Source: Symmachiella dynata
GTDB lineage: Bacteria; Planctomycetota; Planctomycetia; Planctomycetales; Planctomycetaceae
Direction: 5' to 3'
Assembly: GCF_007747995.1 (NCBI RefSeq)
Contig: NZ_CP036276.1
Location: 371,001-435,000, forward strand
Length of the DNA stretch: 64,000 bases
A model generated the notes under the pieces. That model was given only the letters and a program-made list of their open reading frames with translations. It did not search any database and had not been told where the DNA came from. A program made the translations under genes and the position numbers. This document shows positions 37,737-46,766 of this stretch, in pieces (positions within the stretch are counted from its first letter, which is position 1; every line of letters starts with the position of its first letter).

Positions 37737-38342
37737 TTAGGAATTGGTGAGTACCTCACGCAGCGCCACCGCCCGCTCCGCCGGTGGTGCCGGTGAGCGT
37801 GGGACCGCTCCACCAGGAACCGGGGCGACTTTGAGGAGTACGAATGTCGGGCCGGTCTCACCCAGTACAGTTGCGATGCTATCGCGCCACGCATTGAGGT
37901 CGTCGAATTCGTAGACCGACGTGAAGCCGCATCCCCGTGCCGTTGCGCAGAAGTCGATCGCGTCTCCGCGCTGTCGCGCGTCGGCGCTGGCGGCGGTTTG
38001 TTGCATGCCGGTGACTTCGTAGTGGCCGTTTTCGAATACGATCAGTACATAATTCTGCGGGGATTGCGCGGTGACCGTCACCAGACTGCCCAGGTTCATC
38101 AGCATGCAGCCATCGCCGTTACAGACGATGACCTGCCGGTCGGGCTGTGCCAGCGCGAGGCCTAATCCAACAGCCGGAGCTTCGCCCATTGCTGAGGGGG
38201 CGTAGACAAAATCGAGCGGGTCGCTGCCGAGCTGCATCCATTCCCGCGCCGATCCCATCGTGGTGATCACGATTTGGCCGGTCCGCGCATCGTGAAGAAC
38301 TTCTAAAGCTGCCGGGAGGGGCATTTGTGGTGGCGGCGTCAT
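37737..38342 (-). CDS. Single-domain thiamine-pyrophosphate-binding enzyme
   Basis: 201 residues equivalent to the C-terminal (PP) domain of TPP-dependent decarboxylases, or the beta subunit of sulfopyruvate/phosphonopyruvate decarboxylase. The TPP/Mg motif is CNGDGCMLMNLGSLVTVTAQ (GDG followed by N). The N-terminal VITTMGSAREWMQLG and FVYAPSAMGEAPAVGLGLAL parts match that family. A separate Pyr-domain subunit would be needed and none is found nearby. It starts 8 bases after the DUF1559 stop and so is probably the last gene of the pilin-like operon, but it may just be a read-through passenger. Confidence 0.78.
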   Translation of the reverse strand: MTPPPQMPLPAALEVLHDARTGQIVITTMGSAREWMQLGSDPLDFVYAPSAMGEAPAVGLGLALAQPDRQVIVCNGDGCMLMNLGSLVTVTAQSPQNYVLIVFENGHYEVTGMQQTAASADARQRGDAIDFCATARGCGFTSVYEFDDLNAWRDSIATVLGETGPTFVLLKVAPVPGGAVPRSPAPPAERAVALREVLTNS

Positions 38343-38350
38343 GGTTATCG

Positions 38351-39262
38351 TTAGAACTTATCGGCTGAAGGGAGGTTTCCGTCCGCAGGATTGCCCAGAT
38401 CCCGCAACAAGGCCGGATCGATCGAGTCGTGAAGAAATCGTACCGAACCGTCCCCAAAAGCGAAATAGCCACCGTCTTCGTGGTAGCTGCCAAACCCGCC
38501 GACTGGACCAGTCCGATCCCCCTCTGCAAAGTCCGCGGCCGTAAGTTCCTGATTGAATTGGGAGGTATTTCGCAGCGTGGCTCGCGTTCCCGAAGCCCAA
38601 CCCAGCAAGCCATGCTGGCCCAGGTCGGCCAGTGCGATGTCCACGTCCGGTTCCGGTAAGCGGACCTCGCCGATGAAAATCGTGTGGGAGGTACCATCGG
38701 GAATCATTTCATAGCGCGTGCTGCTATTTAATGTCAGCACGCCCACATTGGTCATGTCGATGGGAGCTTCGCTGTCGTTATAGCAACCGGCATAACTCGA
38801 TTGGGGGTGGCCGAAACGAATTGGGTTCGGCTCACTGTTACTGGGACAGGCGAATACGGGGATGACGTAATTGAAAATTTGAGCATTGCTTCCAGTATAG
38901 ATACCCACGGATCGGTCCCAACCATTGCTGACGTTTGTTTGATCCAAAAACGGTAGGAGCTGCACGGTCCAACTGGCATGATACCCTATCGGTTCTTGCA
39001 GAATCGGTCTTTGATCATCGACGACGCCGGGCGGGAACACGTGGCGCTGTTCGGCATAGTTGTGCAGTCCCAAGATAATCTGCTTGAGGTTGTTCTGGCA
39101 TTGTGTGCGGCGAGCTGCTTCACGAGCCTTGAGCATGGCCGGCAGCAGCAGCGCGAGCACGGCAACGATAATCGCAATCACCACGGTCAGCTCGATCACC
39201 GTGAAACCGCGGCGCGCCGGCATTTTGAGTCGCCGTATTGGATTCGTCATGCGTCTATTCAT
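38351..39262 (-). CDS. DUF1559 prepilin-like protein (second of two)
   Basis: 303 residues from the chosen start. A type IV prepilin signal: [20 protein letters not shown], cut before Phe after Gly (G|F with Glu at +5), followed by the helix [18 protein letters not shown]. The rest is a DUF1559 domain ending with the [14 protein letters not shown] block and two cysteines in the middle (FACPSN, YAGCYN). In planctomycetes these occur in large paralogous numbers and are thought to be pseudopilin-like surface or periplasmic fibre subunits (inference). ATG 39262 is preferred over 39250 and upstream codons that overlap the preceding gene, 13 bases away. Confidence 0.92.
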   Translation of the reverse strand: MNRRMTNPIRRLKMPARRGFTVIELTVVIAIIVAVLALLLPAMLKAREAARRTQCQNNLKQIILGLHNYAEQRHVFPPGVVDDQRPILQEPIGYHASWTVQLLPFLDQTNVSNGWDRSVGIYTGSNAQIFNYVIPVFACPSNSEPNPIRFGHPQSSYAGCYNDSEAPIDMTNVGVLTLNSSTRYEMIPDGTSHTIFIGEVRLPEPDVDIALADLGQHGLLGWASGTRATLRNTSQFNQELTAADFAEGDRTGPVGGFGSYHEDGGYFAFGDGSVRFLHDSIDPALLRDLGNPADGNLPSADKF

Positions 39263-39275
39263 CGTTGTGTAACGT

Positions 39276-40205
39276 TTAATACTGTCCTGCATCGGGCATT
39301 TCACCGTCAGAACGATCACCCAGGCGAGCGAATATGGCCGGCGTTATGTTCTCACTCAAAAATTGCACACTGCCGTCGCCGAACAGAAAGAAAGCCCCGC
39401 CGGCGTGGAAGCTGCTAAAGCCACTTTCGAGTGGGGATTCGTCTTCCGGATCGAGGGGAGGTTGCGGTTGGCCGGGACCGGCTTGCATCATCATGGCTCG
39501 AAACGCACCATTGATGTCTGACGTGGCCCGTAAGGTCGCGTTTGTGCCCGATGCCCAGCAAGTGGGAACGTCCGGATCAACAGGCACACCCATCCTGCCT
39601 AAGGCGACGAGGCTGTCCTTCTCGCCCGCAAAAATCGTGTGCGAACTTCCGTCGGTAATTTGTTGATAGCGGATGCTGCTGTTGAGATACAGCACGCCGT
39701 TATTGGTGACATCGATCGGCGCTGCCTTGCTGTTGTGGCACCCGGCATAGGAAATGTGCGGTCCGCTTTGAGCAATCGGAGAGGAGGGGCAGATGTACGA
39801 CGGAATAACTTGCTCTCGCGGCGCCTCGTTTTTGTCGTCGTAGACGCTGACTGAAAAATCCCAGTGGTTATAGATGTTGCCCTCTTCCATGAAGGGCAAA
39901 ATCAGCAGCGCCCAACTGACATGGTATCCCTGTCTGAGATTTTGAATTGGGCCGGTTGGGTTCACGGTCCCTGGCGGCAGGCATTCGTGGGCGCCATCGT
40001 AGTTTTGGAGCGCCAGTCCGATTTGCATCATGTTATTGCGGCACGTTGTTCGCCGCGCGGCTTCGCGCGCCTGTTGGACCGCCGGTAATAATAGGGCGAT
40101 CAAAATGGCGATGATTGCGATCACCACCAACAATTCAATCAGCGTAAAGCCGCGACGCCGCTGATCACGGTTTGTCAAAAATGGGGGACTCACTTGTTGG
40201 CTCAT
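39276..40205 (-). CDS. DUF1559 prepilin-like protein (first of two)
   Basis: 309 residues with the canonical prepilin signal [20 protein letters not shown] and helix [20 protein letters not shown]. The body has CPSSP, SYAGCHN and the [15 protein letters not shown] block of DUF1559. It should be processed by a prepilin peptidase, not encoded here. It is immediately followed by a paralogue, similar over its length but not identical, which suggests an old duplication in place. 14 bases after the PilX-like gene, so co-transcribed. Confidence 0.94.
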   Translation of the reverse strand: MSQQVSPPFLTNRDQRRRGFTLIELLVVIAIIAILIALLLPAVQQAREAARRTTCRNNMMQIGLALQNYDGAHECLPPGTVNPTGPIQNLRQGYHVSWALLILPFMEEGNIYNHWDFSVSVYDDKNEAPREQVIPSYICPSSPIAQSGPHISYAGCHNSKAAPIDVTNNGVLYLNSSIRYQQITDGSSHTIFAGEKDSLVALGRMGVPVDPDVPTCWASGTNATLRATSDINGAFRAMMMQAGPGQPQPPLDPEDESPLESGFSSFHAGGAFFLFGDGSVQFLSENITPAIFARLGDRSDGEMPDAGQY

Positions 40206-40219
40206 TTGTGTACTCCTGT

Positions 40220-40672
40220 TTATTCAGCGTCCTGGGTTTCATCCGAGGGGCTGGGGGTCAGAATCATTTCAATCTGTTTCGATTTGCGAATACGCTCGAT
40301 TTGCCCGGCGGGATAATCCGCTTGGACAGACACGTCGCGTGCTTGAGGGTTTTCTGGAATTGCTGCCACTCTGATCGTGACTGTCCCGCGGTACGGTCCG
40401 CCTAAGGTTTCAGCTTCAATGGCCCAAGTTTCGCCCTGATAGTCGGGTTGGGCTGTCAGCAGGGCCTGGGCACGCTCCAATCCCGCTTCGGCCAGCCAGT
40501 CGGCTTGCAAGGCGTGTTCGCGATGCCGTGCTTGCTGCGCGCGGGTTAGGGTGATCTTGACCATCGTGCCCAGCATCAAAGTTACTAACACGGTACAGAT
40601 CATCGCCACGATCAGTGCAGCGCCGCCACGATTGTGCGCGGCCTGTGTCGGCTGGCGTGAAACCGATTTCAT
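40220..40672 (-). CDS. PilX/GspK-like minor pilin-type membrane protein
   Basis: 150 residues with an N-terminal basic stretch and one hydrophobic helix ([20 protein letters not shown]) followed by [26 protein letters not shown]. The RGGAALIV start and the QADWLAEAG motif are typical of PilX/GspK-type proteins, which start fibre assembly. The start ATG overlaps the preceding gene's stop (ATGA) and has AGGAGG upstream. It lacks the glutamate at +5 expected in a classical prepilin, as do GspK proteins. Confidence 0.72.
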   Translation of the reverse strand: MKSVSRQPTQAAHNRGGAALIVAMICTVLVTLMLGTMVKITLTRAQQARHREHALQADWLAEAGLERAQALLTAQPDYQGETWAIEAETLGGPYRGTVTIRVAAIPENPQARDVSVQADYPAGQIERIRKSKQIEMILTPSPSDETQDAE

Positions 40673-41205
40673 GGTGTGGCCTCCTGGAAACGATGGTCCT
40701 TGCCAATCACAGCTTCGATCTTGAGCGGGTTGAGAGGCGGGCGTGCGGCGCGCTCCGCGTTGGTGGTCGTGTCGTCGTCGGCAAAATTCCAAGACAAGTC
40801 CGCAATTTTTTGTGGACCGCTCTCGTCGATCGCAAAACGGATGCGCACATCGGCAGGTAATTGAAATTGTTCGTGCCGCGGCGGTTGTGTCGCTACGGTT
40901 TCTTTGCGGACGAGCAGTCGCCCTTGTTGCGAATACGAAATCTCCGCAGCGTTGGGGTTGGTGATCTGCAGGGCATAATCTGCGCCCGGTTCCCCTTCGA
41001 TGGTGGCGTTCGACGCGGCATGGATGTCGTCGCGGAACTGCTCAGCTAGGCGGGCATGATTGGTGGCGTGCACCAGCGACTCAGTGGCGACCCGTTCACT
41101 GCGCATCAGTGTATGCAGCATGCCGGCGCCGACCATCAATATGATCGAGGACGCGCCGATCACCACGATCATTTCGATCAATGAAATCCCTCGGCGGCGA
41201 TTCAT
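40669..41205 (-). CDS. Type II secretion/pilus pseudopilin (GspJ-like)
   Basis: 178 residues with a prepilin signal of RRRGISLIEMIVVIGASSII (G|I cleavage, Glu at +5) and a hydrophobic helix. The rest (ATESLVHATNHARLAEQFRDDIHAASNATI ... EISYSQQGRLLVRKE) resembles GspJ/PilW minor pseudopilins. It is translationally coupled by ATGA overlaps to genes on both sides. Probably part of the pseudopilus tip complex. Confidence 0.78.
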   Translation of the reverse strand: MNRRRGISLIEMIVVIGASSIILMVGAGMLHTLMRSERVATESLVHATNHARLAEQFRDDIHAASNATIEGEPGADYALQITNPNAAEISYSQQGRLLVRKETVATQPPRHEQFQLPADVRIRFAIDESGPQKIADLSWNFADDDTTTNAERAARPPLNPLKIEAVIGKDHRFQEATP

Positions 41206-41645
41206 GGCGTGCCTCCCGCCGGGGCATACACCCAGCTGGTGAGACGAGTCGGCGCGACGAAGACATTTCCGGAATCACGCCAACGCAGCGAAAGTGAAAT
41301 CTGTTTGCCGGCGACCGGTTCACTGACTGGTTGGACGTCGATGTTCAATTCGGCTTCGTGCAGGTGGGAGGTGGCGGAGTCACTCAATTCTTTGGACTGG
41401 AGTTCCTCCTGGTCGATCGATTCATAGGGCTGCGCGGTGATGCGTTCCATGATATTGGCCAGTTCTTCACCCGCCAGTTGCCGGTGGTCGGCATAACGTT
41501 GTTGGCGTGATGTGGCGGACAATAACTGCAGATAGACCGTCATCACCACGGCTAGCACGATGCCCGCGACGATCATCTCGACCAGCAGATATCCGCTGCG
41601 GCGGCGCTGCCTGTTGAGAGGAGAATCTGTTTTATGGCGATACAT
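41202..41645 (-). CDS. Type II secretion/pilus pseudopilin (GspI-like)
   Basis: 147 residues with a prepilin signal: RRSGYLLVEMIVAGIVLAVV (G|Y, Glu at +5). After the helix comes SATSRQQRYADHRQLAGEELANIMERIT, then beta-strand-rich sequence (ISLSLRWRDSGNVFVAPTRL). It resembles GspI/PilV minor pseudopilins in size. It starts 15 bases after the third GspF-like gene and overlaps the next pseudopilin gene by 4 bases. Confidence 0.75.
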   Translation of the reverse strand: MYRHKTDSPLNRQRRRSGYLLVEMIVAGIVLAVVMTVYLQLLSATSRQQRYADHRQLAGEELANIMERITAQPYESIDQEELQSKELSDSATSHLHEAELNIDVQPVSEPVAGKQISLSLRWRDSGNVFVAPTRLTSWVYAPAGGTP

Positions 41646-41660
41646 AACAGCTGCCTGAGT

Positions 41661-42740
41661 TTAGTAGGGGGAGGTCTTGGACAATTGATCCATTAAGGCG
41701 ACCAAGGGCATGAAAAAACAGATGGCATAAGCAGCGACCACCAACCCGAAGCCGAATGCGGCCAATGGTTTGAAAAATTCGGTGAACATACGAATTCGAT
41801 AAGCTTGCCGGCGTTCATGGTTCGTTGCCACATTGCGCAAGGCCCAACTGAGGTTGCCGACATGCTCGGCGGAGCGCAGCAGTTGCTCTTCCGATTTGGT
41901 AATCAGCCGGTGTTTGCGGAGTTGTTGAAAACAATCTTCCGCATGCCGAAGGGCGACTTCGATATGTGCCAGTTTTGTACGAATGATCGCCCGAGGATAA
42001 AAATAGGCGGCCAGGGAAACCGCATCGACCATCGGTTTGCCGGAGTCGATGACCAGTGACAAATTCCGTAACAGTTGCGGTGTCTCCAGTCGTGGGAACA
42101 AACGCAACATGAACGCCGGGACTTCTAGAAAACGAACCCCGCCGGACAAGCCCCACATGGTGGCGATGATGAGCAGCGGGATGGCTGCGAATAACAGCGG
42201 CATGAAGAGATAGAAATAGTTGACGAACACGTTGGACACTTCAATCATCCCGATGGTCGCCTCAGGAAGTTGCATGTCAAAGTCTTCGAAGATTTTGGCG
42301 AATTTGGGGACGATCCAATACATCAAAAACCCGGTGAGTGACAACAGGACCGACGCCACCATACCGCAATACAACAGGTACATGATGTTGCTGCCCTGTT
42401 CCTCCTGGAATTCGCTGGTCAGATCGTTGGCAGCGCTGCGCAAGGCCGGACCTAAATGGCCGGTTTCGCAACCCACCCGCACAGCGAACGTTGCCCCGAA
42501 CGGCAACAGACCGGGGATATTCTCAACCGCTTCGGGCAAGGGAATTCCGGCGCGGAGCATGTCAGCCAAATCGCGCAAGCGCTTGCGCTGACCGCCGCGT
42601 TCATCATCGGCCAGCGCATCGATCTCGTCGACCAGCGGCATGTTTTTTTCAGCTGCCACCGCCAACATCCACAACAACGACGACTGTCGCGAAGACAGGC
42701 CGTTACTGATGCTGGTAATTGAAGACCCTTGTTCCGGCAT
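41661..42740 (-). CDS. GspF/PilC-like inner-membrane platform protein (third paralogue)
   Basis: 359 residues. Two GspF domains: LRDLADMLRAGIPLPEAVENIP and FAVRVGCETGHLGPALRSAANDL in the first; LLRNLSLVIDSGKPMVDAVSLAA in the second, with three large hydrophobic segments. Platform proteins link the pseudopilus ATPase to fibre assembly in the inner membrane. Unlike the paralogue at 42796 it lacks the short N-terminal FRY-type domain. The last part (MFTEFFKPLAAFGFGLVVAAYAI) is a terminal helix. The ATG at 42740 is close to the next gene (55 bases). Confidence 0.87.
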   Translation of the reverse strand: MPEQGSSITSISNGLSSRQSSLLWMLAVAAEKNMPLVDEIDALADDERGGQRKRLRDLADMLRAGIPLPEAVENIPGLLPFGATFAVRVGCETGHLGPALRSAANDLTSEFQEEQGSNIMYLLYCGMVASVLLSLTGFLMYWIVPKFAKIFEDFDMQLPEATIGMIEVSNVFVNYFYLFMPLLFAAIPLLIIATMWGLSGGVRFLEVPAFMLRLFPRLETPQLLRNLSLVIDSGKPMVDAVSLAAYFYPRAIIRTKLAHIEVALRHAEDCFQQLRKHRLITKSEEQLLRSAEHVGNLSWALRNVATNHERRQAYRIRMFTEFFKPLAAFGFGLVVAAYAICFFMPLVALMDQLSKTSPY

Positions 42741-42795
42741 GTGGCCGATTCCCTAGTCGCACGGCGGGATGTCTCCCGCGCCTTAAAAATACTCG

Positions 42796-44004
42796 TTAAG
42801 CCAAATCGTTCAATAATTTAATCAGCGGCATGAACATCGCTAACACGATAAAGCCGACGCACAATCCCACGCCGATAATAACGAACGGTTCGATGAGCCA
42901 CCTGAGCAGCGACGCTTGGACGCGCGCCCGCCCTTCGAAGATGTCCCCCGCCGCGTGCAGTGATTCCGGATAGGCATGATGCCGCTCACCCCATTTGACG
43001 AATTGGCTGAATACGGCGGGAAATTGCGGCATTGCTGTGGCTGTCCAAGCCAGCGGTTGTCCCGCGGCAACTTCGTTGGCCAGTCGCTGGGACGCGTCCG
43101 CTAAATCGGCATCATGCACCCCGCCCCCGGCATACCGCAGTGCTTCGGGCAGGGCCATGCGGCTTTCAATCAACACGGCCAGCAAGTGGCAATATTCCAT
43201 TAAGGCGGAGTTGCGCAGCACGCCTCCAAAAACGGGGATGCTGCAGATCAGTCTACGCAAACGCGGTCGCCCCAGCAGGAGGCGCGCTATGATCCAAACG
43301 GTGACCACGATGACGGTGCCGCCCACCAGTCCCCAGAGACCGAATTTCAACAGGACGCGCGACAGGTTGTCCACCAGTAAGGTCATCCCCGGCAGTTCAA
43401 CGGCGAAATCGTCGAAGATTTTCGAAAACATCGGCACGATGTACATCATGATGAACAACATCAGCATGGTGACGATGGACAACAAAACGAGGGGGTAGGC
43501 CAAGGAAAACTTCACGCGCCGCCGCAAGGTATTGGCCCGCATGGTGTAGGTCAGTGACTGCTGCAAAACTTGGTCCAGGCAGCCTGCTTGCAAGCCGGCC
43601 AGGACCAATCCCGATAGGTGCGGCGGAAACCCCGCGATGCGTTGAGAAAAGATCTCTTTCAGCGGGACGCCTTGATCGATGCTGTCAGCGACCTGCTTGA
43701 GGCCTCTGCGCAAACGTCGCGAGTGGGCTTCCTGGGACAAGGCTCGCAGCCCCCCGGAGAGCGGTTTGCCGGCGGCGGAGATGTCGGCCAGGTTTTGCGC
43801 CACAGCCATGAAATCGGCGTCACCAAGTTCGAGGGCCGTTTCTTGTTGCCTTGGTTTTTCTGCGTCGGCCGCTGCGCTCATGATCACATCGGTGAATCCG
43901 AGCGAAGTCAGGTTCTCCAGCGCCACCGATTCATCGGACGCATTCAGGGTGTCCGAGACCGGTTGGCCGGTGGCATCTACAGCGGTATAACGAAACGTCG
44001 GCAT
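42796..44004 (-). CDS. GspF/PilC-like platform protein (second paralogue, full-length)
   Basis: 402 residues, the most canonical of the three: PTFRYTAVDATGQPVSDTLNA is the classic GspF start, followed by two GspF domains, LADISAAGKPLSGGLRALSQEA and YCHLLAVLIESRMALPEALR, and the large helix LVLLSIVTMLMLFIMMYIVP. A standard T2SS/T4P has one such protein; here it lies between two shorter relatives. 17 bases separate it from the preceding paralogue. Possibly the three form a hetero-oligomeric platform (inference). Confidence 0.92.
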   Translation of the reverse strand: MPTFRYTAVDATGQPVSDTLNASDESVALENLTSLGFTDVIMSAAADAEKPRQQETALELGDADFMAVAQNLADISAAGKPLSGGLRALSQEAHSRRLRRGLKQVADSIDQGVPLKEIFSQRIAGFPPHLSGLVLAGLQAGCLDQVLQQSLTYTMRANTLRRRVKFSLAYPLVLLSIVTMLMLFIMMYIVPMFSKIFDDFAVELPGMTLLVDNLSRVLLKFGLWGLVGGTVIVVTVWIIARLLLGRPRLRRLICSIPVFGGVLRNSALMEYCHLLAVLIESRMALPEALRYAGGGVHDADLADASQRLANEVAAGQPLAWTATAMPQFPAVFSQFVKWGERHHAYPESLHAAGDIFEGRARVQASLLRWLIEPFVIIGVGLCVGFIVLAMFMPLIKLLNDLA

Positions 44005-44021
44005 GGGGTTCTATCAACCGT

Positions 44022-45101
44022 TTAAGGAGCGGCCAGGTTACGCAGGCTTTCGATCATCGGGGCGAACAGTGCAAACGCATAAATCAATGTGGCGCCGCCA
44101 CCGATAACGGCGACAGCAATTAACGGCAGCGCCAGTGAAAGGGTCTCTAGTCGCTCCAGGGCGCGTGAGCGATAGACTCCCGCTGCGCGGGTTAATGAAT
44201 CCGCTAAGGTCCTTTGTTGTTCACCGGTCTGCATCAACCAACGCAAATAAGAGGGATAGGCTTTCGCGGATTCCATCGCCTCGGCGAGTGATTCACCCGA
44301 TTGCAGTTTCAAGGAGATTTCTTCTGAGGATTGAATCATCCTGCGGTCGCCCGTACTGTCGGCGGCCAAGAGAATTCCTGTATGCAAGGGGACTTCTTGT
44401 TCGGTCAACAGGCCCAGCAGGTCGCTGAAGTTGGCCAGTTGCTGATTGCGATGAATGCCGTGTGCCCAAGGGATAAAACGGAACAACGTCATGGAGCGTC
44501 CCGTGCGCATCAGCGTTCGCTTTTGAAAAAACAACCAAAAGCCAATGACTCCGATCAACAACACGGGAATCACCGGTCCCCAGACCGACATGGTTTGGGA
44601 AAGGTAGAGCAAAATCGACAATCCGATTCCTTGCGGTTCCCGGCCTTGCTCGGCAAATGCCTCGAATCGCGGAATCATCTCAGCCAGCATCACCAGAAAC
44701 ATGGCATAGGCCAACACGAACACGATCAAGGGATAGACGCACGCCAAGGTGACACGGCGATGGACTTCCAACAGCGACTGCGCGTAGCGGGTGACCGCCT
44801 CTAAGGCAGCCGGCAATCGACCTGCGCGGAGACCTGCTTCGACGACCGATCGATACAGTTTGGGCAATCGGCTACTTTCCGATTCCATCGCTTGCGACAA
44901 CGACTCACCTTGGCTCATGTGTGAACCGAGCGCAGCCGCCAGTTGTCCTAAGCTGCCGCGTAGGTCGTGGCTGACTTGCTCCAGCCCCAACTCCAGCGGG
45001 ACACCGGCGCGTACCAACGCTGCGACCTCGTCGTTCAAAGCAACGAGGTCTTCGAGTTTGATCGCTCGGGGCGATGAATCATTTTCGGATAGCGTATTCA
45101 C
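44022..45101 (-). CDS. GspF/PilC-like platform protein (first paralogue)
   Basis: 359 residues with two GspF domains: NDEVAALVRAGVPLELGLEQV ... SHMSQGESLSQAME in the first, and QQLANFSDLLGLLTEQEVPLH in the second, with hydrophobic segments such as CVYPLIVFVLAYAMFLVMLAE. Like the third paralogue it lacks the N-terminal domain. It follows the ATPase gene by 57 bases. Predicted inner-membrane location. Confidence 0.87.
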   Translation of the reverse strand: MNTLSENDSSPRAIKLEDLVALNDEVAALVRAGVPLELGLEQVSHDLRGSLGQLAAALGSHMSQGESLSQAMESESSRLPKLYRSVVEAGLRAGRLPAALEAVTRYAQSLLEVHRRVTLACVYPLIVFVLAYAMFLVMLAEMIPRFEAFAEQGREPQGIGLSILLYLSQTMSVWGPVIPVLLIGVIGFWLFFQKRTLMRTGRSMTLFRFIPWAHGIHRNQQLANFSDLLGLLTEQEVPLHTGILLAADSTGDRRMIQSSEEISLKLQSGESLAEAMESAKAYPSYLRWLMQTGEQQRTLADSLTRAAGVYRSRALERLETLSLALPLIAVAVIGGGATLIYAFALFAPMIESLRNLAAP

Positions 45102-45158
45102 TGGACTTCTATAAAATCTATCAAACCAGGGTGGTTATCGACCTTTGAGAACAGACGA

Positions 45159-46355
45159 TTAGAAACCAAACACACGTCGAACTTCCGCTGGGGAGGTGAT
45201 TCCTTGGTTCACTGCTTCGCAGGCGCGTGACAGGCTGGTCACCATGCCCGCTGAAATTGCGGTTTGCTCAAGGAACCGAGCATCCCGCCGATTCCGAATG
45301 GCCTCGCCGATGGCATCGTCCTCAACAGTGAGCATCTCCGCAACCACGAAACGTCCCCGATAACCGGTCCCTTGGCAATCGCTACAACCGACCGGCATGG
45401 TGGCTTGTTCGACAGCAAGTCCCATGCGATCGTCCCGTTCCGCGCTCGGCTGCGCGCATGCGCACAATCGCCGCAGCAAACGTTGTGACAAAATTCCCAG
45501 CAACCCGCTTTTTAGCAGAAACGGTTCAATGCCCATGTCGGACAATCGATTGACCGCTTCGGCTGCGCTTCCCGCGTGAAAAGTGGTCACCACAAGATGT
45601 CCCGTCAATGAAGCCTGGAATACGGTCTCTGCGACTTCACGGTCGCGTATTTCTCCAACCATGATGACTTCCGGGTCTTGCCGCATGAGCGACCGAAGCC
45701 CCACCGTCAAATCAAATCCCGCTGCCTGATTCACTTGCGATTGGGTGACCCCTGGTACAACAACTTCAATCGGGTCCTCCAGACTGACTAGACTTTTGCC
45801 GCTGCCGGAATTGTCTACTATTTCTCGCAAACAGGCATAATTTGTTGTGGTTTTTCCACATCCCGCAGGTCCGGTCACCATAAAGACCCCGGTGGTCTGT
45901 TGCAATAATCGCCGAATGTCGGTCAGGATGTCCTGGGGTAAGTTCAGTCGGTCCAGCCGATCGTACCGGCCCGCGCCGGCAAAGAGCCGGACCACGCATT
46001 TTTCGCCATACAGCGCCGGAAACGTACTCACGCGGGTTTCAAAGTCACCCGCATCACGAATGCGGCCCTCTTGCGGCATCTCGGTTTGGTAGGTGAGCAA
46101 GTCCGACAGCACTTTAAGCCGCGCCACAATCCGCGGTGCCAGCCGGGCGGAAAACATTGCCACCGACTGCAGGACACCGTCGAGACGCCACCGCATCTCC
46201 ATCGCATCTTCGCCGGGCAGTAGGTGCACATCCGTCGCCCCCGCCTCGCTGGCTGCCGACAAAATCACATCGACAAGCTCTGTGACGTATTGCGGGTCCT
46301 CTTCGCCACAGCGGGGAAGTCGTTCGCGAAACTGAGTTTCAAGGTTTTGCGGCAT
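45159..46355 (-). CDS. Short GspE/PilB/PilT-type secretion ATPase
   Basis: 398 residues, shorter than the usual GspE (about 500-570) because the N-terminal domain is reduced; nearer PilT in length but with GspE/PilB features. Walker A GPAGCGKTTTNYACL, Asp box SLEDPIEVVVPGVTQSQVN, Walker B EVIMVGEIRDREVAETV and His box LTGHLVVTTFHAG are intact. A metal-binding C-x-C / C-x-x-C region (LCACAQP and CSDCQGTGYRGR) is characteristic of GspE and PilB, not PilT, so it probably drives assembly. ATG 46355 is chosen; a TTG at 46403 is in frame. It heads the ten-gene run. Confidence 0.9.
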   Translation of the reverse strand: MPQNLETQFRERLPRCGEEDPQYVTELVDVILSAASEAGATDVHLLPGEDAMEMRWRLDGVLQSVAMFSARLAPRIVARLKVLSDLLTYQTEMPQEGRIRDAGDFETRVSTFPALYGEKCVVRLFAGAGRYDRLDRLNLPQDILTDIRRLLQQTTGVFMVTGPAGCGKTTTNYACLREIVDNSGSGKSLVSLEDPIEVVVPGVTQSQVNQAAGFDLTVGLRSLMRQDPEVIMVGEIRDREVAETVFQASLTGHLVVTTFHAGSAAEAVNRLSDMGIEPFLLKSGLLGILSQRLLRRLCACAQPSAERDDRMGLAVEQATMPVGCSDCQGTGYRGRFVVAEMLTVEDDAIGEAIRNRRDARFLEQTAISAGMVTSLSRACEAVNQGITSPAEVRRVFGF

Positions 46356-46766
46356 GATTGGTCGATTTACAATGCGGAGCCGACGGACATGGGAATTCAG
46401 CAACAGGTGACGGCGACCCGCTCAGAAGTCTGTCCCTACCCTCTCTAGATGCTGAATTCTGGCGGATTTGTCTGAAAAATGCACCCAAATCCGGTGGAAA
46501 CCGACAGGAAAACCGCAGCGGGCGATGGGGCTTGTTTCACAGATAGCGGCGGCTCCTCTTTGTCGAATGCCCGTCGATTGGGGGTGATTTTGGCTGAAAA
46601 TAGCGGCCCGCTTTGGTACAGTGAATCTTGCCATTCTTGCGTTCGCTTGCAGTGGGACGCGGATGAGTCGAACTGGGTGTGCGATCTCCCGCCCGGTTGA
46701 TTCCTAGAAATTGTAGTGACCGGATCAAGAAAACTTTATTCCTGACTTGCCTGGAAGGGCTGTTGA
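46356..46766. other. Divergent promoter region before the pilus-type operon
   Basis: 411 bases between the ATPase gene (-) and the DUF1080-FKBP gene (+). It must hold both promoters. I see no hairpin, repeat or convincing coding frame. Confidence 0.5.

Noticed and set aside
46479..46700. 73-codon plus-strand frame in the gap before the DUF1080-FKBP gene
   Set aside because: No ribosome site and no family resemblance; likely chance.
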